From assembly GCA_031366005.1 (NCBI GenBank), contig JANLZB010000086.1, positions 1 to 35,241 of the forward strand: a DNA stretch of 35,241 nt. Direction: 5' to 3'. Positions 6,262-14,714 of this stretch are shown one piece after another. This stretch comes from JANLUX01 sp031366005. Lineage in GTDB: Bacteria > Bacteroidota > Bacteroidia > AKYH767-A > OLB10. Every line of letters starts with the position of its first letter. Positions within the stretch are counted from its first letter, which is position 1. The position numbers and the translations under genes are program-made. The notes below the pieces were generated by a model. It saw nothing but the letters and a program-made list of their open reading frames with translations, was not told the DNA's origin and searched no databases.

Positions 6262-6292
6262 CCAATAAAAACCCACATCACAATTTGGTGAT
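6262..6292 (-). terminator. Possible terminator after rpoN
   Basis: On the - strand a short stem ATCAC/GTGAT (6292-6277) with a six-base loop is followed by GTGGGTTTTTATT. It lies 23 bp after the rpoN stop. The stem is weak. Confidence 0.35.
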
Positions 6293-6314
6293 TTCAAAAA
6301 ATTACAGATTACTT

Positions 6315-7757
6315 TCACCTCTCCTGCTTCCTCAGGCTGCTGTTTGGTATTGAAAGAGATTCACGGTATTTAACTACTGTTCTTCTTGCAATATGCGATC
6401 CCTGTTTATTTAAAAGAGCTACAATATCATTATCGGATAATGGATTTGTTTTATCCTCTTCTTTTATTATTTGTGTAATGAGTTCCTGTACTCGTATGGC
6501 GGTAGTGGGTGCCTGTGCCGGATCACCTGCATTTAACCCGCGCATAAATAAACCTTTGAGCGCAAAAATTCCGAATGGTGTTTGCACATGTTTATTGCTG
6601 GTAATTCGCGAAACAGTACTGATGTCATAACCTGTTGCATGGGCCACATCCTGCAATATCATTGGTTTCAGATCTTTGGTATCACCTGACTTAAAAAAAT
6701 CAGGCTGCATCTTTACAATCCAGGTGATAATGTTCATCATGGTGGTTTCCCGTTCTTTTAATGCATTCACTAAAGTGTTAGCTTCATTTACCAGGTGCTG
6801 AAAATAATTGGATGCTTCTTTTAATTCCGTTTCGTTATTTGATTTCATCTGCGTAGCATTAAAATCTTCGTTCACACGCAACTTCGTAAATTCAGATGAG
6901 GTGAGCGCTACAAAAAGCTGATCATTCTCCACGCTTACTTCAAACTCAGGTATAATCTGTTCTTTGAGCAGCTCGTATTTGTTTGATTCACTCACCGGCT
7001 TAGGATTCAGTTTGCTGATAAGCGCAATGCAGCTTTCAAAAGTGGTGCTGTCAATACTTAGTTCTGATTTTATTTTATTAAAATGCCTTTGGACAAAATG
7101 CTGGTAATGATCACGCAGAATTTTTATTGACAGCTGTGTAATTTCATCCTGCTGATTTTTTTTGCGATGGAGTTGAAGCAGCAAACATTCTTGCAGGTTA
7201 CGGGCTCCCACACCTGCGGGCTCACATTGCTGCAATGCTGCCAGTGCTGTTTCTATCTGCGCCTCTTCAATTAATTTACCCAGCGAAAATCCATAGTCAT
7301 ACGCAGCATCAGCAATACTTATTCTTAAATAACCATCTTCTTCCAGTTCATCAGCAAGGTAGCAAGCCAGTGTAGTTATATCCTCAGGCAAATTCATCAG
7401 GTGAATTTGTTCCTTTAAATTTTCAGGCAATGAATAAAACTGGATTACAGGTGCTTCATAATATTCTTCCTGTTGCGTTGGTAGTTTATAATTCTTTTCA
7501 AATAGATCATCGTCATTATCCCATAAATCCGGATCAAATTCACGCTCTTCCTTGTTTGTGTTTTCTTCGCGCTGTTCCGGTGGCTCTATTTCTGATTCTG
7601 CTTCCAACGCAGGATTTTGCTCTAACTCATTCGCAATATATTCCTGCAAAGCATAACCTGACAAATGCATTATATGCATCAGCTTCATGTGTTGATGCGA
7701 TAGATAATATCCCTGTTTTAATTTTTGGGTTTGCTTTTGATTTTGTTGTTGCTTCAT
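6315..7757 (-). CDS. rpoN: RNA polymerase sigma-54 factor
   Basis: This sigma factor directs RNA polymerase to -24/-12 promoters and needs AAA+ activators. The 480-residue length is normal. The Gln-rich region I starts the protein (KQGYYLSHQHMKLMHIMHLSGYALQEYI) and is followed by ELEQNPALE. An acidic linker (about 55-100), the core-binding region and the DNA-binding HTH (DVAHATGYDISTVSRITSNK) follow. The RpoN box ARRTVVKYRE is at 457-466. It is transcribed alone on the - strand, divergent from the CHASE3 kinase. No sigma-54 activator gene is seen in this window. Confidence 0.97.
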   Translation of the reverse strand: MKQQQNQKQTQKLKQGYYLSHQHMKLMHIMHLSGYALQEYIANELEQNPALEAESEIEPPEQREENTNKEEREFDPDLWDNDDDLFEKNYKLPTQQEEYYEAPVIQFYSLPENLKEQIHLMNLPEDITTLACYLADELEEDGYLRISIADAAYDYGFSLGKLIEEAQIETALAALQQCEPAGVGARNLQECLLLQLHRKKNQQDEITQLSIKILRDHYQHFVQRHFNKIKSELSIDSTTFESCIALISKLNPKPVSESNKYELLKEQIIPEFEVSVENDQLFVALTSSEFTKLRVNEDFNATQMKSNNETELKEASNYFQHLVNEANTLVNALKERETTMMNIITWIVKMQPDFFKSGDTKDLKPMILQDVAHATGYDISTVSRITSNKHVQTPFGIFALKGLFMRGLNAGDPAQAPTTAIRVQELITQIIKEEDKTNPLSDNDIVALLNKQGSHIARRTVVKYRESLSIPNSSLRKQER

Positions 7758-7837
7758 TTTCTTATTCTGAAAATTAAAATAGCAAGAGCAATAACCCGCC
7801 CATTTTTATTTTAAAATATTTTGAGGAATTAATCGCC

Positions 7838-7845
7838 TATTTTTG
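7838..7845 (+). promoter_or_regulatory. Bacteroidota -7 promoter element for the CHASE3 kinase
   Basis: TATTTTTG fits TAnnTTTG and lies 29 bp before the ATG at 7875. No clear -33 element is seen at the usual distance. Confidence 0.5.
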
Positions 7846-7874
7846 GGTAGATAAATCTACACGGAAAAAATTGT

Positions 7875-9287
7875 ATGAAGGTTAATGACGCATTCAGAAT
7901 TTCCAGGATACTTTTTATAGCCACTTTAGTTTTTTTACTTTTTCTCACTTACCTCTCTTATATCCGTTTGCAAAATCTTATAGAGTATGGAAACCTTGTG
8001 GATGACAGCACCAACCTCAAATTTAAACTGGAGCAATCGCTTTCTTATCTTAAAGATGCGGAAACAAGTCAGCGCGGATATTTACTCACCAGGGATTCCA
8101 TTTTTCTTGAACCATTGATTGAATCACAGAAAAAAATTTACAATGCACTGGATGAATTATCCATTCTGGCAAAATCTGATCCTGAAGATTTACCTGCTAT
8201 AAATGAATTTAAATATACTGCTATTGCAAGAATCAATTACCTGAATAAAGTGGTAAGTGAAGACCGTATTAATAAAACCTACACGGGCATTACCATGGGC
8301 AACCTGTTACATGGAAAAATGCTGATGGATGATACAAGACGCCTGGTTAAAAAAATTCAGGACGGCATTGAAAAAAAACTGGAGCAGCGGCAACAAATAA
8401 AAAACCGTTACGAAACATTAACACCTTTTTTTATGGTTGTGCTTTCACTGGTTTTTATTGCTATAATTTATCTTGCTTATCTTATTATAGTGAGAGAATT
8501 AAAAAAGCGCACGTTAGTACAAAATGATCTTGAATATAATATTGATGCATTAAAAAGATCGAATGAGGAGTTGGAGCAGTTTGCTTATGTAGCGAGTCAC
8601 GACTTGCAGGAACCATTAAGAAAAATCCAGACTTTTGGACACCGCCTCATGCTCAAGCATCGTGAAAACCTGAATAATGACGGACAATTTATAATTGACC
8701 GTATGCAAAATGCAGCACAACGAATGCAGTTTTTAATCAATGATCTTTTAAGCTACTCACGTATTGCCAATGCTGCTCTTAAAAAATATGAATGGGTTGA
8801 TCTCAACCGTTCGCTTGCAAATGTGCTGGATTTGTTAAGTGTGCATATTCAGGAAACGAAGGCACAGGTAAGCAATGATCATTTGCCCTATGTAACTGCC
8901 AACGCAATGCAGATGGAACAGTTGTTTCAAAACCTCTTAACCAATGCATTTAAATTTATCAGGAAAGGTAAAAGTCCTGTTGTGATAATTAAATATGGTG
9001 TTGCAAAGGGAAAAGACATTTCAGGTGTTAAATATCTCGATATTGAAAAGATATTTCATAAAATAACTTTTATTGATAATGGAATTGGTTTTGAATCAGA
9101 ATATGCAGAAAAGATTTTTGTGATCTTTCAGCGTCTTCAAAATAAATCAGAATACAGCGGAACAGGAATTGGTTTGGCAATGTGTAAAAAAATTGTAGCT
9201 AATCATGATGGTTACATCACTGCAACGAGCACACTGAATAGTGGATCAGAATTTACTGTTTACCTACCTAAGGATTTTGAGATGTGA
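7875..9287 (+). CDS. CHASE3-domain sensor histidine kinase
   Basis: This 470-residue inner-membrane kinase has TM1 at about 11-29. A periplasmic helical CHASE3 domain (about 35-180, with DAETSQRGYLLT) follows, then TM2 at about 184-206. A short linker leads to the HisKA helix with the phospho-acceptor H242 in VASHDLQEPLRKIQT. The ATPase domain shows the N box (LFQNLLTNAFKF), FIDNGIGF and YSGTGIGLAMCKKI. The DLQEPLR type of kinase core is shared with bacteriophytochrome-like kinases. There is no neighbouring response regulator, so its partner is unknown; the orphan regulator at 13205 is one candidate. Its core is very similar to that of the kinase at 16028. Confidence 0.93.
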   Translation: MKVNDAFRISRILFIATLVFLLFLTYLSYIRLQNLIEYGNLVDDSTNLKFKLEQSLSYLKDAETSQRGYLLTRDSIFLEPLIESQKKIYNALDELSILAKSDPEDLPAINEFKYTAIARINYLNKVVSEDRINKTYTGITMGNLLHGKMLMDDTRRLVKKIQDGIEKKLEQRQQIKNRYETLTPFFMVVLSLVFIAIIYLAYLIIVRELKKRTLVQNDLEYNIDALKRSNEELEQFAYVASHDLQEPLRKIQTFGHRLMLKHRENLNNDGQFIIDRMQNAAQRMQFLINDLLSYSRIANAALKKYEWVDLNRSLANVLDLLSVHIQETKAQVSNDHLPYVTANAMQMEQLFQNLLTNAFKFIRKGKSPVVIIKYGVAKGKDISGVKYLDIEKIFHKITFIDNGIGFESEYAEKIFVIFQRLQNKSEYSGTGIGLAMCKKIVANHDGYITATSTLNSGSEFTVYLPKDFEM

Positions 9288-9316
9288 GATTGCAAGCGCA
9301 ATCAACAAAACTTCTC

Positions 9317-9748
9317 CTACCTTTCAAAAGTTGTATCAGCGGTTGCTTTCTCATATACATCATGTCCGTTATGATGATGTTTTTTTTCGGTCAATCTCGT
9401 AATTAACGATCCAAACCAACCAAGAATCTTTGTTTTATTATCATGTACATAATTCTTAGTGAGATTTTTTGCGAGGAAAGGAATTACTAAACGGGTTATC
9501 AAACCTGAATTGCGCAAAACTATTTTCTTCAAAAGAAAATCTACAACTCCACCAATAGAAGTATTAACCAAACCGAGCTGATCACTAACCAATACTTTTT
9601 TCGCTCCTTTGTTTATTAATGTCAAGGGAGAGAGGTCGTTTTTTATTTCATTGAAATCATTTTCAATTTCAACTTCCAGCAGTTCTTTTTTTGCGCGTAA
9701 TCTTTTTAATTCTGCTTTTAACTGCGCCTGGTTATCAATTTTCCTCAT
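9317..9748 (-). CDS. Hypothetical membrane-associated protein of the YtxH/holin-like operon
   Basis: This 143-residue protein begins with a charged coiled coil (about 5-45) and continues with an amphipathic region (GGVVDFLLKKIVLRNSGLITRLVIPFLAKN). It ends in a His-rich hydrophilic tail (KKHHHNGH). No signal peptide is seen. The start overlaps the end of the preceding gene by 14 bp, so translation is probably coupled. It is the last gene of a three-gene - strand operon whose other members are typical small envelope-stress proteins. Its own function is unknown. Confidence 0.75.
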   Translation of the reverse strand: MRKIDNQAQLKAELKRLRAKKELLEVEIENDFNEIKNDLSPLTLINKGAKKVLVSDQLGLVNTSIGGVVDFLLKKIVLRNSGLITRLVIPFLAKNLTKNYVHDNKTKILGWFGSLITRLTEKKHHHNGHDVYEKATADTTFER

Positions 9749-10085
9749 TGAGATTTATCTTTTTAAGTAAGGAGTTTATTATAGGTAAGCCAATCCATTT
9801 ATCTTTATTCAAAAGAATTATTGCTGCTACCAGCAAATAAAATCCTGCTACAATAAAGAAACCTATGGAAGGGTTTTGAAGGCTTTGACCAATCCACCAT
9901 GCAATGCCAACGCTTGCAAAAAAGATAAAGAACAAACTTAAAATTCCAATGATAAAAGCCGATGCAACTGAAGAAATAACTCCGGATGCTTTATCCTGAA
10001 ATGTCAGTAGTCCGAGATCAATTCTGGTCTCAGCGTACTCTTTGATGTTATGAATCAGGTTTTCAATTTTGCCTTTCTCTTCCAT
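9735..10085 (-). CDS. Phage holin family III-like membrane protein (former DUF1469)
   Basis: This 116-residue protein has an amphipathic N-terminal helix (ENLIHNIKEYAETRIDLGLL) and two strong membrane spans at about 36-63 (SSVASAFIIGILSLFFIFFASVGIAWW) and 73-93 (IGFFIVAGFYLLVAAIILLN). This layout is that of the Phage_holin_3_6 family. In Bacteroidota it usually sits beside YtxH proteins in cell-envelope or stress operons rather than in prophages, and no phage genes are nearby. It is 21 bp downstream of the YtxH gene. Confidence 0.85.
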   Translation of the reverse strand: MEEKGKIENLIHNIKEYAETRIDLGLLTFQDKASGVISSVASAFIIGILSLFFIFFASVGIAWWIGQSLQNPSIGFFIVAGFYLLVAAIILLNKDKWIGLPIINSLLKKINLNEEN

Positions 10086-10106
10086 AGGTCTTTGAATTAT
10101 TTAATA

Positions 10107-10433
10107 TTAGTGAGCTTGATTGGAAGCCATTGAACGTGCTTTTGATTTTGCATTTCCATATTCGTTTTCCGCAGCATCTGCCATATCACCTGCTGCTGAT
10201 GTGGCTTTGTTTTTCCACTCTTCTGCTTTGTTCATGGCTTTTTCTTTCAAGCCGGAAAGTGCTTCTTTGCCTTCATCAATTTTGCTTGAAAGCTGATCAA
10301 TAAGTTCCTCTGCACTTCCTGCAATTTTTTTGCGTGTTTCACTTCCTTTATCAGGAGCAAACAATAAACCTAATACTGCACCTGCTGCTGCACCGAGCAC
10401 CAAGGCGCCTAATACTTTTCCGTAGTCTGACAT
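10107..10433 (-). CDS. YtxH domain-containing protein
   Basis: This is a 108-residue general-stress-like protein. A Gly/Ala-rich N-terminal membrane segment (GKVLGALVLGAAAGAVLGLLFAPDKGSETRKKI) is the YtxH signature. A long Ala/Lys/Glu-rich amphipathic helix (about 40-105) follows. Its exact activity is unknown in the family; relatives are induced by stress and stationary phase. It is the first gene of the - strand operon with the holin-like and coiled-coil proteins. Confidence 0.9.
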   Translation of the reverse strand: MSDYGKVLGALVLGAAAGAVLGLLFAPDKGSETRKKIAGSAEELIDQLSSKIDEGKEALSGLKEKAMNKAEEWKNKATSAAGDMADAAENEYGNAKSKARSMASNQAH

Positions 10434-10654
10434 TTTGATTTGTTTTTTTTGATTGTTTAAATTGAAATTAATTAATATGCAAGATATGAATAATCATGCC
10501 TGAAAATTTATTTAAGTGTACTTTAAATTATTATTAGAATTTTGAGGAAGCCACTCAACAGTGTGTAGAATATATTACCATTTAATTTTAACTAATTTTT
10601 ATTATGGCTTAAATCATTTAAGGCATTGCTTTTGGAAGGTTGCAATGAACCCTT

Positions 10655-11494
10655 ATGAAACGAATTCCAGTTATCAAAGTAAAAGAGTATGCAACAGGCC
10701 GTTCAATACGGCTTACTGAGAATACGCTCAAGCGAACGCAGAAAGCAAATTCTTTTCTAACCAGTGTTGGTGATATGACTCTGTTTTTTTCTTCACTCGT
10801 AAAACAAGCTTTTTCTTTTCCTTTTGAATTTAAAGAATTTTTAAAACAATGTTATGAGATTGGAAACAAGTCGTTAGGCCTGGTAAGCATTACCGGTGCA
10901 ATAATGGGTTTGGTTTTAACCATTCAATCACGCCCGGTGCTTGCTGATTTCGGTGCTGAAGGGATGTTACCAGGAATGGTTGCAGTTTCTCTCATTCGCG
11001 AGATAGGACCGGTGATCACAGCACTTATTTGTGCAGGTAAAATTGGTTCAGGAATAGGAGCTGAGCTGGGCTCGATGAAAGTAACGGAGCAAATTGATGC
11101 GTTAGAAGTTTCTGCGGCAAACCCTATGAAGTATTTAATAGTAACGCGTGTTCTTGCTGCCACATTTATGATTCCTATTCTTGTATTGTTTGCTGATGCA
11201 TGGGGCTTTCTTGGTGGTTGGATAGGAGTAAACATCAGAGGATCCGTTAATTTTGTATTGTATATCTCGCGTGCTTTTGCTTCTGTTTCTTTTTCTGATT
11301 TTATTCCTGCGTTAGTTAAAACTTTCTTCTTTGGTTTTGTAATTGGTCTGGTGGGTTGTTATAAAGGTTTCACTGCCGGACGTGGTACTGAAAGTGTTGG
11401 CTTAGCTGCTAATTCAGCTGTTGTGTTGTCATCACTTCTTGTAATCGTTGTGGATCTTATTGCAGTTCAAATTACTGACATGTTTGTAAAATGA
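10655..11494 (+). CDS. mlaE: MlaE-family ABC transporter permease
   Basis: This is the inner-membrane permease of a phospholipid transporter that keeps outer-membrane lipid asymmetry. The 279 residues comprise an amphipathic N-terminus (about 1-45) and five to six membrane segments. The family's coupling helix is GSMKVTEQIDALEVSAANP. Other conserved blocks are REIGPVITALICAGKIGSGIGAELG and GCYKGFTAGRGTESVG. The stop overlaps the mlaF start (ATGA-type junction at 11491), so translation is coupled. The start at 10655 is chosen because the protein then begins directly before the conserved helix. Confidence 0.95.
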   Translation: MKRIPVIKVKEYATGRSIRLTENTLKRTQKANSFLTSVGDMTLFFSSLVKQAFSFPFEFKEFLKQCYEIGNKSLGLVSITGAIMGLVLTIQSRPVLADFGAEGMLPGMVAVSLIREIGPVITALICAGKIGSGIGAELGSMKVTEQIDALEVSAANPMKYLIVTRVLAATFMIPILVLFADAWGFLGGWIGVNIRGSVNFVLYISRAFASVSFSDFIPALVKTFFFGFVIGLVGCYKGFTAGRGTESVGLAANSAVVLSSLLVIVVDLIAVQITDMFVK

Positions 11495-12276
11495 TGACCG
11501 CAACACTGGAAAATACTCATAAAGAAGCTGATGAGTTTGCCGATAACGAAAAGGTTATTGAAATTACCAATTTGCAAAAGTCTTTTGGCAACCAGGTTGT
11601 TTTAAAAGACATATCTCTTGATTTATATAAACGTGAGAACCTTGTGGTGTTGGGCAAGTCAGGTAGTGGTAAATCCGTACTGATTAAATGTATTGTGCGT
11701 TTGATGTTTCCTGACAAAGGAAAAATTAATGTATTGGGCAAAGATGTGTTATCATTAGAGGAAAAAGAATTAACCGACTTACGTAAAAAAATCGGATTTC
11801 TTTTTCAAAGTGCTGCTTTATATGATTCAATGACGGTAAAACAAAATCTTGAATTTCCATTGCGAAGAATTAAAAAAAATATCACTGAAAAGGAATTGAA
11901 TCAAAAGATAGAAGAAGCATTGGAGAATGTAAGCCTCAGTGAAGCGCTGCACAAAATGCCTTCACAACTCTCTGGAGGAATGCGAAAAAGAATAGGACTT
12001 GCAAGAACAATTATTATTGATCCTGTAATCATGTTATATGATGAACCCACCACCGGTCTTGATCCTATCACTTCTGCAGAAATCAGTTCGTTAATTGTGG
12101 ATGTAAAAGAAAAATATCATACATCTTCCATTATCATCACTCACGACATTGCCTGTGCACGCACCATTGCAGACCGAATTATTATGATCAAAGATGGAGA
12201 GGTGTTTGCAGAAGGACAGTTTAAAGATCTTGAAAATTCAAAAGATGAGTTTGTTAATAGTTTTTTTAAAGGATAA
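11491..12276 (+). CDS. mlaF: MlaF-family ABC transporter ATP-binding protein
   Basis: This is the ATPase that powers MlaE/MlaD lipid transport. The Walker A motif GKSGSGKS is at 55-62. The Q-loop is in FLFQSAALYDSMTV, the signature is LSGGMRKRIGLART, Walker B is VIMLYDEPTTGLD, and the switch histidine is in IIITHD. The first 25 residues form a hydrophilic extension (ENTHKEADEFADNEKVI) not needed for the fold. It overlaps mlaE by 4 bp and is followed 8 bp later by mlaD. Confidence 0.96.
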   Translation: MMTATLENTHKEADEFADNEKVIEITNLQKSFGNQVVLKDISLDLYKRENLVVLGKSGSGKSVLIKCIVRLMFPDKGKINVLGKDVLSLEEKELTDLRKKIGFLFQSAALYDSMTVKQNLEFPLRRIKKNITEKELNQKIEEALENVSLSEALHKMPSQLSGGMRKRIGLARTIIIDPVIMLYDEPTTGLDPITSAEISSLIVDVKEKYHTSSIIITHDIACARTIADRIIMIKDGEVFAEGQFKDLENSKDEFVNSFFKG

Positions 12277-12284
12277 GGATTAAT

Positions 12285-13013
12285 ATGGATACGCAGTCAG
12301 CTCAGTTTAAAGCACGCTTAGGATTTTTTGTTGCAACAGGTATAATACTTTTTGTTATAGCTATATTTTATATTGGACGACAGAAACATTTGTTTAATCC
12401 TGTCTTTAAAGTTAACAGTAAGTTCAGCAGCGTAAGTGGTTTGCAGGTTGGTAATAATATTCGCTTTTCAGGAATCAATGTGGGAACAGTAGATAATATT
12501 TTCATCATCAATGATTCAACCGTTAAAGTAGAAATGCTTATTGATCAGGATGTGCAAAAATTTATTAAAGCCGATTGTAAGGTTACTATTGGTTCCGAAG
12601 GTATTATTGGAGATCGAGTGATTAATATTACTCAAGGTAATGGTGATTCTCCAATTGCAAAGAATGGACAATATCTGCAGTCAGTTGAACCTATTGAAAC
12701 TGACCAGATAGTTGCGAATTTAAAGGTGACGGTTGAAAATGCAGAAGTTGTTTCGGGTGAGTTGGCAGAAATTATGTATAATATAAATCGCGGAAATGGA
12801 ACATTAGGAAGATTGATTCATGATACCTCTATTGCGCAAAATATTAACCAGACTATTGAGAATTTAAAAAAAGGAACTAAAGGCCTGGATGAAAATATGG
12901 AAGCAGCAAAGAGTAATTTTTTATTAAAAGGTTATTTTAAGAAAAAAGAAAAGGCGCGTAAAGAAGCTGAAGAAAAAAAATCGGAAGAACAGAATAATAA
13001 TAATAAAAAATAA
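12285..13013 (+). CDS. mlaD: MlaD-family (MCE domain) lipid-binding protein
   Basis: This protein is anchored in the inner membrane and forms a periplasmic ring that takes lipid from or to MlaFE. It has one N-terminal membrane span (about 13-31, LGFFVATGIILFVIAIFYI). The MCE domain (about 38-115) contains FSSVSGLQVGNNIRFSGINVGTVDNI and GDRVINITQG. A helical region follows, and the protein ends in a highly charged Lys/Glu/Asn tail. At 242 residues it is a single-MCE form. In this operon, mlaC and mlaB are absent, which is common outside Proteobacteria. Confidence 0.93.
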   Translation: MDTQSAQFKARLGFFVATGIILFVIAIFYIGRQKHLFNPVFKVNSKFSSVSGLQVGNNIRFSGINVGTVDNIFIINDSTVKVEMLIDQDVQKFIKADCKVTIGSEGIIGDRVINITQGNGDSPIAKNGQYLQSVEPIETDQIVANLKVTVENAEVVSGELAEIMYNINRGNGTLGRLIHDTSIAQNINQTIENLKKGTKGLDENMEAAKSNFLLKGYFKKKEKARKEAEEKKSEEQNNNNKK

Positions 13014-13018
13014 GGGAT

Positions 13019-13195
13019 ATGAACAAGATGACGTATATCAACGAGCGAATTGCGTTTATAAAACGTAATGATTCAAATCAAATTAAGTCAACTGCAAATG
13101 CTGATGAGGATCAGCAAAAATCTGGAGGCAGAAAAAATACTAATGACAAAGAAAAATTGCAGGCTGGAAATTCTGTAATTAAATTATTGAATTAA
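13019..13195 (+). CDS. Small hydrophilic ORF (58 aa) between mlaD and a response regulator
   Basis: An ATG 5 bp after the mlaD stop opens 58 codons, ending 9 bp before the response regulator. The sequence is polar and Lys/Asn/Gln-rich, starting MNKMTYINERIAFIKRND and ending VIKLLN. It has no signal peptide, membrane span or known motif. A purine-rich AAGGGAT precedes the start. The tight spacing on both sides argues that it is translated, but the low-complexity composition means it could be a spacer read by chance. Not recognised. Confidence 0.45.
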   Translation: MNKMTYINERIAFIKRNDSNQIKSTANADEDQQKSGGRKNTNDKEKLQAGNSVIKLLN

Positions 13196-13204
13196 AATTT
13201 ACCG

Positions 13205-13567
13205 ATGGTTGTTAATAATGCTTTAATAATTGAAGATGAAGTGGATATTTGTTTGCTTCTTGCAAACTTTTTAAAAAAGAAAAGTAAGCATGTCAGCATT
13301 TGCTATTCGTTGACAAACGGGCTGAATAAATGTAAAGAGATGGAGCCTAATTTGCTTATTCTCGATCATAATTTACCGGATGGTTATGGTATTGAAAAAA
13401 TTTCCGAATTCAGAAAATTAAATAAATCTATTTGCATTATTATTATCAGTGCAATGTCTCATTTGAAAAACAGGGCTTTGGAAAATGGTGCAGATTATTT
13501 TATGGAAAAACCTATCAGCTTTAAAAAATTAAGTGATATAATAGAAAACAAAACTTATCAGATATGA
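13205..13567 (+). CDS. Single-domain response regulator (CheY-like receiver)
   Basis: This 120-residue receiver has no output domain. The acidic pocket is E10, D11 and E12 (IIEDEVD). The phospho-acceptor is D54 (LILDHNLPDGYG), the switch Ser is S82 (ISAMS) and the conserved Lys is K102 (MEKPIS). It may relay phosphate or act by protein contact. It lies at the end of the Mla operon and overlaps the next gene by 4 bp. Neither sensor kinase in the window is adjacent; one of them may be its partner (inference). Confidence 0.93.
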   Translation: MVVNNALIIEDEVDICLLLANFLKKKSKHVSICYSLTNGLNKCKEMEPNLLILDHNLPDGYGIEKISEFRKLNKSICIIIISAMSHLKNRALENGADYFMEKPISFKKLSDIIENKTYQI

Positions 13568-13875
13568 ATACTATAAAACGAATATTACTTGCCGCTTCTA
13601 TTCTTCTTGCAATATCAATTTCCACCTTTGCACAGTCCGATGCAGACTTAAATCAGAAGATTGATAACCTGGAAGCAAAAATTTCGCAGGTCAAGAGTTC
13701 AATTCCTGATGCTGACAAGAAAAAATATTTCGCTGCATTATCAGATGTTGAGAACCGAAAAAATAATCTTAAGTCAATGATGAAAACTCCCGTTGATAAA
13801 AGAGATAAAAAGTGGCAACAGGAATGGGATCAGAATTATGCTAAAGCTAACGACAAACTTGGTAAGATAAAATAA
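13564..13875 (+). CDS. Small exported helical protein
   Basis: The 103-residue protein begins with a clear signal peptide (IKRILLAASILLAISISTFAQS, cleavage near AQ-S at about 23-24). The mature part is about 80 residues of charged heptad-like helix (LNQKIDNLEAKISQVKSSI and VENRKNNLKSMMK). No family is recognised. It shares a 4-bp overlap with the response regulator and is closed by a strong terminator, so it is the last gene of the mla-containing unit. A periplasmic role in envelope maintenance is a guess from context. Confidence 0.8.
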   Translation: MNTIKRILLAASILLAISISTFAQSDADLNQKIDNLEAKISQVKSSIPDADKKKYFAALSDVENRKNNLKSMMKTPVDKRDKKWQQEWDQNYAKANDKLGKIK

Positions 13876-13914
13876 ACATACTTGTTAATTTAATTTTTAT
13901 TGATGTTTGAGTGT

Positions 13915-13940
13915 CCCGTGAATTTATTCACGGGATTTTT
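13915..13940 (+). terminator. Intrinsic terminator of the mla-response regulator unit
   Basis: CCCGTGAA (13915-13922) pairs with TTCACGGG (13927-13934) over a four-base loop and is followed by ATTTTTTATG. Confidence 0.9.
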
Positions 13941-14105
13941 TATGCTTGGGTAATAAAAAAATTAACTATAACTCAATCAGTCCAACGTGTTTCTTCATAA
14001 TCGGTAAATAATTTCTACAGGAATGTAAAAATTCTTCCACTTTAATCAACCGGTACACGCAATGGTACGATTTTGTGATTACATAAAGTAATAAATAAAA
14101 TATTA

Positions 14106-14684
14106 ATGAAAGTATTTCAACATCATATACAGGTTAAAGAGATCTCGGATGTAGATCCCGGCAACATCATTATATCAAAAGGATTCTGGAACGATGAAAT
14201 ATTGCAGCGTTCAGTAATTCTGATCATAGAGCATAGTCAGCAGAGCACCCTGGGTTTAATACTGAATAAGGAAAGTAATTTGCAGGTGAATGAAGCATTG
14301 CCGGGATTAGATGTAAACAGAAGACTACAATATGGCGGACCAATTAATACTAAAATGATCTCTTTTATTCATCAGCAAAAATATCTTTCAAATGCAGTGC
14401 ATATTGCAAATGATATTTATTGGGGTGGTAATATTTACCAATTGCAAAGTCTTATAAAGAAGAATGAAATTATGGAGAGTGAAGTAAATTTTTTTGCAGG
14501 TTATGTGCAATGGGATTCCGGGCAATTAGAAAAACAAATAAGCGATAACCAGTGGTGGATTGAAAAAATTACCATTAGTGAAATATTAGAAACACATAAT
14601 TATGATCTGTGGGCATCTAAATTGATGCAGCGCGATAATATATATGGAGCTTTATATGCAGTTCCTGATCCATGTCTGAATTAA
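14106..14684 (+). CDS. YqgE/AlgH family protein (UPF0301)
   Basis: This is a 192-residue cytoplasmic protein of the DUF179 family, whose biochemical role is not established. Family features are DPGNIIISKGFWNDEILQRSVILIIEH near the N-terminus, GLILNKESN, LQYGGPINTKMISFIH and FFAGYVQWDSGQLEKQI toward the C-terminus, ending with the WWI motif. The length is typical. It is transcribed alone, with a 230-bp leader containing the previous terminator. Confidence 0.93.
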   Translation: MKVFQHHIQVKEISDVDPGNIIISKGFWNDEILQRSVILIIEHSQQSTLGLILNKESNLQVNEALPGLDVNRRLQYGGPINTKMISFIHQQKYLSNAVHIANDIYWGGNIYQLQSLIKKNEIMESEVNFFAGYVQWDSGQLEKQISDNQWWIEKITISEILETHNYDLWASKLMQRDNIYGALYAVPDPCLN

Positions 14685-14714
14685 TAATGTCTATCACTCA
14701 AAAATAAGAATAGG

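Noticed and set aside
6254..6352. Small + strand ORF downstream of element S4
   Set aside because: It runs into the 3' end of rpoN on the other strand and covers the possible rpoN terminator.
9288..9316. Short GATTGC/GCAATC hairpin between the CHASE3 kinase and the convergent operon
   Set aside because: Only six base pairs and no T-run on either strand; not a convincing terminator.
9735..10085. Holin-like gene as a sign of a prophage
   Set aside because: Neighbours are YtxH and a coiled-coil protein, and no phage structural, lysis or integrase genes are present.
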